DNA of 64,000 nt from Anaeramoeba flamelloides. Taxonomy: Eukaryota; Metamonada; Anaeramoebidae. This document shows, piece after piece, positions 59,501 through 64,000 of the stretch. The stretch spans positions 10,974,001-11,038,000 of the forward strand of contig JANTQA010000023.1 in NCBI GenBank assembly GCA_027625915.1, given 5' to 3'. Position numbers and translations under genes: made by a program. The first letter of the stretch is position 1; every line of letters begins with the position of its first letter. The notes below the pieces were generated by a model. The model saw nothing but the letters and a program-made list of their open reading frames with translations. It searched no databases and was not told where the DNA came from.

Positions 59501-62500
59501 ATAGGCGTTGATGAAAAAATAGTTTTAATTCACAGCAAATAAGCTATTTACAATAAAGCGGGCAAATTTATTTTTAAAATATATTTATTAAACTCAATTA
59601 TAATATTATTATTTAAATCTCCAAAATTGCTATTCAATAATTTATTGATTATTAAAACCAATCGAATTTTATTATTTGTATGGCTTTAATTTGATTAAAG
59701 ATATTAAAATTTTCTAATTTCAATTTTATATAGAATTTTTTTGGGGTGAAAATTGTATGAAAATTTTTATTTTCTTTTTGATGTTAAATTGTTTTACAAA
59801 GAGGTTTAATCTTGATAGAATTCTGAAGAAAACGAAAAAGATTTAACTAAATTTTATTTGTTTAAAAATTGGTTTTGGTCCTGATCATATTATCCATTTT
59901 TTTATTGAATTTGTTTTCTCTAAAAAACAGAGGTACTTTTTTTTCATTTTTTTAAGAACCTTAATTTAAAATTTACAGAATAAATACTTATTTATTTAAT
60001 CAAGATTAATATTCCTTTTAATTTTATATTACTAATTTACTAATAAAACTATTTTTCAAGAAAATATTATCTGAAACATAAAAAAAAAAAATTCACAATT
60101 TTGTTGGAAAGTCCTTATTTAAACAAACAAACGAAAAAATAAAAAACCAAAAAAAAAAATTAAAAAAACAAAAAAAAAAAAAAAAAAAGGAAATTACGTT
60201 AATTTTTCTGGATTACAGCTTTTGCTTATCGAAACGTAAGAAATTATTTCTGAACAAGCCTCACAATTAATTTGATTATTTAAATAATATGTTTTTGAAA
60301 AGGTCTTTTTCTTACAGCATTCCAAGTCATCTGCAAGTTCTTTACAGTTTTCGTACATACAAACCCCATTTGGCATATCGTTTCTAAATTTACAATCGTG
60401 CAATTGCAAGCAATCCAAAAATTCCATTGATATTTCTTGGCAGTTTTTATCATTGGAATATTGTACGCATGTACCATTATTTTGATTTGAATTACAATTA
60501 CAATAATAGCCAAGTGGGCAAAAAAAAGATTTTTGGTCACAATTGGTGAAATCATTTGTGCATTTAAAATCTTGGCAGGCTAAACCTTTTTCGCAGACTA
60601 ACGACGATCCACAATTTTCATTTAATTTACTAGACCAAATTCTTTTACAATATCCTTTCTCAAAATTAGCATCTTGTGGGTCACAAACATAGCCGGATTG
60701 GCAAATACTCTTTGATTGGGTATAATATGGTTTCAAATGTGAAGCGCATTCTTCTCCTTCCTTGAGTTGGCTTTCACATTTTGCAGTTATTGAATTACAA
60801 TACAATCCTTGATTACACTGGTTATCGTTGGGTATTGAGGGATCGCATTTCCAGCCCTCTGGTGTTCCAGAGCAATGCTGATTAAAGCAATTCCTGCTGT
60901 GACATTCTTGGCTTGTCGAACAATCATCGCCGTTATCTTTAATTAAGGAGCATTTCCCATTTGAGCATATTCCACCATAACATTCGTTCCCATTTGTGCA
61001 ATTGGATCCGGTATTATCCTTCGCACACATATTAGAAATAGGATTACAAAATAAATTTGCATAACATAATTCGTTATTTAAAGGATTACATTGTTCATTT
61101 TCTTTCTTATAGGCAACTGTTTCACAATTATAGCATTCAAGCCCCTTATTTGGATATGACATTGAATGATAATTACCCGAAGAAAAGCAACATTGCAATT
61201 GCCGAGCTTCATTTTGGCAATGGTCATAAGCGCAAGTTCCGATAATTAAATCAAAAGGTTGGGTACAATCCTGTGTATTTAAGCAATTCACATAATTTTC
61301 AGCTTGATATTGGCAATCTGTATTGGCAATTTGTTTACATTGGCCATCAAGTAGATTTGAATTACAATCACAATAATAATTAATTGGGCAAAACAAAGAT
61401 TTTTGGTCACATTTAGGAAAATCGTTTGTACATTTAAAATCTTGACAGGCTAAATCGACATTACAGACTAATGACGAGCCACAATTCCCGCCATTTTCCA
61501 CAGAAAACATTTTCCTACAAATTGCCTTATCCCAATTATCATCTTGTGGGTCACAATCATAGCCGGATTGGCAAATCCTTCGATTTTCAGTATAATATGG
61601 TTTCAAATGTGAAGCGCATTCTTCTCCTTCCTTGAGTTGGCTGATACACTTTTCAGTTATTGAATCACAAAACAATCCTTTGTCGCATACATTGCCATTA
61701 ATTGATGATGGATCACATTCTTCATTGCTTGCTTTTCCTTTACATATGTTATTAACACAATTTTCATTCCAGCATTCTTGGTCTGTAGAACATTGATCTC
61801 CGTTGTCTTTCATTCCTGAACATTTACCACTTGAACAAATTCCACCATAGCATTCAGTACCCTTTGAACATTTAGATCCGGTATTGTCCTTTTCACATTT
61901 ATTTGTATGTGGGTTGCAGAACAAATTCTTATAGCACTGTTCTGTGTAATCAAACGTGCAATTCTCATTTAAGCCATTCAAATTGTAATGTAAAATGCAA
62001 GTTTTGCAATCTATACCTTCATTCACATAATAACTGTTTTCGAATCCATTCAAAAAGCAACATTGAGAGTTTCTTAAACTTTCTGCGCATTTGCTTGCCA
62101 TGCAAGTCCCAGAAATAAAATCGGTTTGAAAAAAGCAATTCTTCCATTCCAAGCAATTAATAAAAACTGAAATTTCAGCTTGGCAATTTGTATTTTGGAT
62201 TTGTACACATTTACCCTTTGAAGAGCCATGGGCACCATTATCGCCATATTGGTTTGAATTGCAATCACAGTAATACCCGTATGGGCAAGATAGCATTTCA
62301 CTATCACAGTCGTCAATGGTCTCACTACAAACCCCATTTCGGCAACTTAATCCTAATTCACAAACTTTGACGTTTGAACAAACATCACCCTTCTCACCTG
62401 AAAATAATCTCGTACAATAGCCACTCTCAAGATCAATCGAGTAATCGCAAATATAGCCGCCAGTGCAAATTCTTTCCCAATCGGTAAAATATGGCTTCAA

Positions 62501-63701
62501 ATTGGATACACATTCTTGCCCGCCATATAATTGGCTTTCGCATTTGGATGTTTTTGATGAACAATATAGCCCATAGTCGCATTGATCAGACAAATAATTT
62601 GTCGGATCGCAAGCTGAGCCCAAACCACTGCCACTGCATTTATATCTCGTACAATTGTTGCTGTAACATTGGACATCTGAAATACAAAATTCGCCATTAC
62701 TTACCATCCCTGAACATTTGGAGTTCACGCAAACACCCCCATAGCATTCTTCCCCATTTTGACAACTGGAACCAGTGTTGTCCTTTTCGCATTTATTTGT
62801 ATTTGGGTTGCAAAATAAATTTGGGTAACATTGAATGTGTTCCAAATTTGAACATCCTTCACTGACCTTTGCATATGTGATATTATTCCCACAAGTGCTG
62901 CAATCAATCCCATTGTACGGATAAAATGTTGTAATATGCCCGCTCCTTAGGCAGCATTGGTAGGATCTCAATTCATTATAACACCGATCATACCCACATG
63001 TTCCAGAAACATACGATTCACTATATGGACAATCATAATTCTTGAGGCATTCACTAAATTCTAAAAACGTAACATTACAAGATGAGTTTTCAATTTCAAT
63101 GCATTCACCAGTGGACTGATCAGAGTCACAACTACAATAAAATCCAAATGGGCACAGCTTTGTATTGAAATTGCAATTTGAATACTTTTTCGTACATTTA
63201 TTATCTTGGCAAGCTTGTCCAAACTCGCAACTCAATTTTGATCCACATTCCCCATTTTCCTTTTCACTATAAAATTCCTTACAATACCCACTTTTATAAT
63301 CTGGCTTTGGATCACAAAAATATCCCGTGATGCAAACTTGGTCATAATCAGTCAAATATGGCAAGAGCGATGTATAACATTCTTCCTTTGGATTGAATGA
63401 TCGGCTGCATTTCCCCGTAATGGAGTTACAAAATAGATTTTGATCACATTGATTGCCAACTAATAGACTTGGATCACATGTTTCCCCTTCTAGTTTACCT
63501 TCGCAATAGTTTGAATTACATGTGTTACTATAACATTCCGCCTTCGAATCACAATTTTCACCATTGTTCTTCATTATTGAACATTTCCCATTTGAACAGA
63601 TTCCTCCATAACATTCGTTCCCATTTGTGCAACTAGAACCAGTATTATCTTCTTCACAAAGTCCTGTATTTGAATTACAAAATAAATTCTCATAACAATT
63701 T
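53600..63701 (-). CDS. Large cysteine-rich repeat type I membrane protein (5' end beyond window)
   Basis: Three exons in the window: complement(60198-63701), (57706-58578), (53600-54620). The first two end AC|GTAATT and AA|GTAATT, and all three begin one base into a codon after ATAATAG or TTATAG, so they join in phase 2 as one gene. The exons carry 4, 1 and 1 units of about 290 residues, each with roughly 38 cysteines. Recurrent motifs include CYxNLFCNPxTxKCEKDNTG, CYGGICSxGKCS, CDPxxxxGNxCDxxLFCDSIT and CQDNKCTxDFxxCDxKxxFCP. After unit 6 come a Pro/Ser/Thr stalk, a TM helix (LGLGVGLPLALLFVALGSFL), a basic stop-transfer and a short tail ending YQQL. The CXC-like cysteine spacing recalls Dickkopf or protist surface repeats, but I do not recognise the family. 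Probably a disulfide-bonded cell-surface protein. The signal peptide exon should lie beyond 64 kb. Confidence 0.87.
55018..56070 (+). repeat. R1 hairpin-array element, copy E
   Basis: Starts TATATAAATTCAGTTACCTA, then AAGTGCCACACTCC. Palindromic modules lie at about 55080-55168, 55300-55380, 55390-55460, 55730-55808 (GGTTTTCCAGAATTCAAAAG with its complement) and 55818-55905 (TTTTTTTTTAATTTAAGAAA type). Ends in the ~130-base tail (TTTGACCAGGCAAATGATAT to ACTTCTTTCTCTCAATAAAT) and an (AATA)n run. A separate ~265-base inverted-repeat insert splits the array at 55463-55727. Confidence 0.85.
55463..55727. repeat. Inverted-repeat insert inside R1 copy E
   Basis: Ends CTAATAAAAAAAAATTTTTT then ATAAC, and GTTATAAAAAACTTTTTTTA then TTAG, form a terminal inverted pair. 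The inside is rich in TTATAAC/GTTATAA words, including paired AACGGGC/CCCGTT. Confidence 0.7.
56310..56884 (+). repeat. R4 MITE-like element, second well-preserved copy
   Basis: Left AAAAATTTTGACTCACTTTA, right TTTCAGGCGAGTCACAATTT, and the same third internal end at about 56687-56706. Near-identical to 30577-31188 over long blocks such as GTTCAACTTTTTTTCAGT and AATCCGTAATGCTCATTTC. Its poly-T is 47 bases (56474-56520). Confidence 0.88.
58440..58712 (-). repeat. Segmental duplicate of 63563-63835 (exon start plus intron end)
   Basis: About 270 bases match 63563-63835 with few differences, crossing the exon boundary at 58578/63701. Landmarks: CATTATTGAACATTTCCCAT, GAACCAGTATTATCTTCTTC, and in the intron ATTTTATTTATTTTGAAAAA and TTTTCAATCATAAAAATTAG. 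Confidence 0.92.
58579..60197 (-). other. 1.6-kb intron of the cysteine-rich gene
   Basis: Donor GTAATT at 60197, acceptor AATAATAG at 58579-58586. The last ~135 bases before the exon (58579-58712) are nearly identical to 63702-63835, so exon and flanking intron were duplicated together. Otherwise AT-rich and featureless. Confidence 0.8.
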
Positions 63702-64000
63702 CTATTATTTGAAGATCATTTTGGTTTTTTTATATTTTTTTTGAATTTTTTTTTATTTTATTTATTTTGAAAAAATCTGTTAGTATTACTCGTTTTCAAT
63801 CATAAAAATTAGATTTTATGAAATATTTGATTAAATTATTATTTTTAAGCAAATTAAATCCATTTTTTTATATCAATAAGAAAATCTGAATGATTGATAA
63901 ATTCACTATAATTCAAAAATTATTTTAATTTTAACCAAACAAAAGTAACTTTTTTGAAAAAAATTCGTTAATTTTATGAATTATTATTATTATATCCTGT
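63702..64000 (-). other. Intron of the cysteine-rich gene, continuing past the window
   Basis: Acceptor AATAATAG at 63702-63709. The first ~135 bases duplicate 58579-58712. No upstream exon is visible before the window ends. Confidence 0.75.

Noticed and set aside
60194-63574. A separate 1126-residue secreted protein
   Set aside because: Same reasoning: the unit continues in frame to 63701 and the apparent stop is two codons into an intron.

Overview
This is a nuclear segment from a very AT-rich protist. Genes are intron-containing, use the standard genetic code (TAA and TAG stops), carry long asparagine, glutamine, serine and lysine runs, and sit in gene-poor spacers full of poly-A/T tracts and short inverted-repeat elements. 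The gene content (actin capping protein, a RhoGAP with a talin-like head, BET bromodomain protein, TMEM181-like and TMPPE-like membrane proteins, a cysteine-rich surface protein) fits a free-living amoeboid eukaryote. Anaeramoeba or an amoebozoan-like lineage is my guess from style only; nothing here proves it.

Layout: 0.8-5.1 kb (-) TMPPE-like membrane metallophosphoesterase in two exons. 5.1-10 kb is gene-poor. 10.0-11.0 kb (-) unknown lysine-rich protein. 15.5-27.4 kb (-) one five-exon gene for a talin-F0/F1-like, RhoGAP, SH3, coiled-coil protein, inflated by introns of 1.6, 3.3 and 5.3 kb. 32.8-34.2 kb (+) F-actin capping protein beta in four exons, the only confident plus-strand gene. 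38.9-44.8 kb (-) TMEM181-like GOLD/seven-TM protein. 48.3-50.0 kb (-) single-bromodomain BET protein. 53.6-63.7 kb and beyond the edge (-) one large cysteine-rich type I membrane protein built from near-identical ~290-residue units on phase-2 exons. Its 5' end is outside the window.

All 15 introns whose donor I could place start GTAA and end AG. Exon phases join cleanly in every model except one TMEM181 junction, where a small exon is probably missing from my model. CapZ beta and the RhoGAP protein both point to actin and Rho control; otherwise neighbouring genes do not look functionally linked.

The non-genic DNA is the most unusual part. At least six recurring repeat families sit in introns and spacers: (R1) mosaic elements with shared ends and a variable array of nested palindromes; (R3), (R4) and (R7) MITE-like elements with terminal inverted repeats; (R6) and (R8) dispersed repeats; plus several isolated near-perfect foldbacks. 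R1 elements have been inserted into R4, and palindromes into palindromes. I saw no rRNA, tRNA, CRISPR array, transposase, reverse transcriptase or capsid gene.
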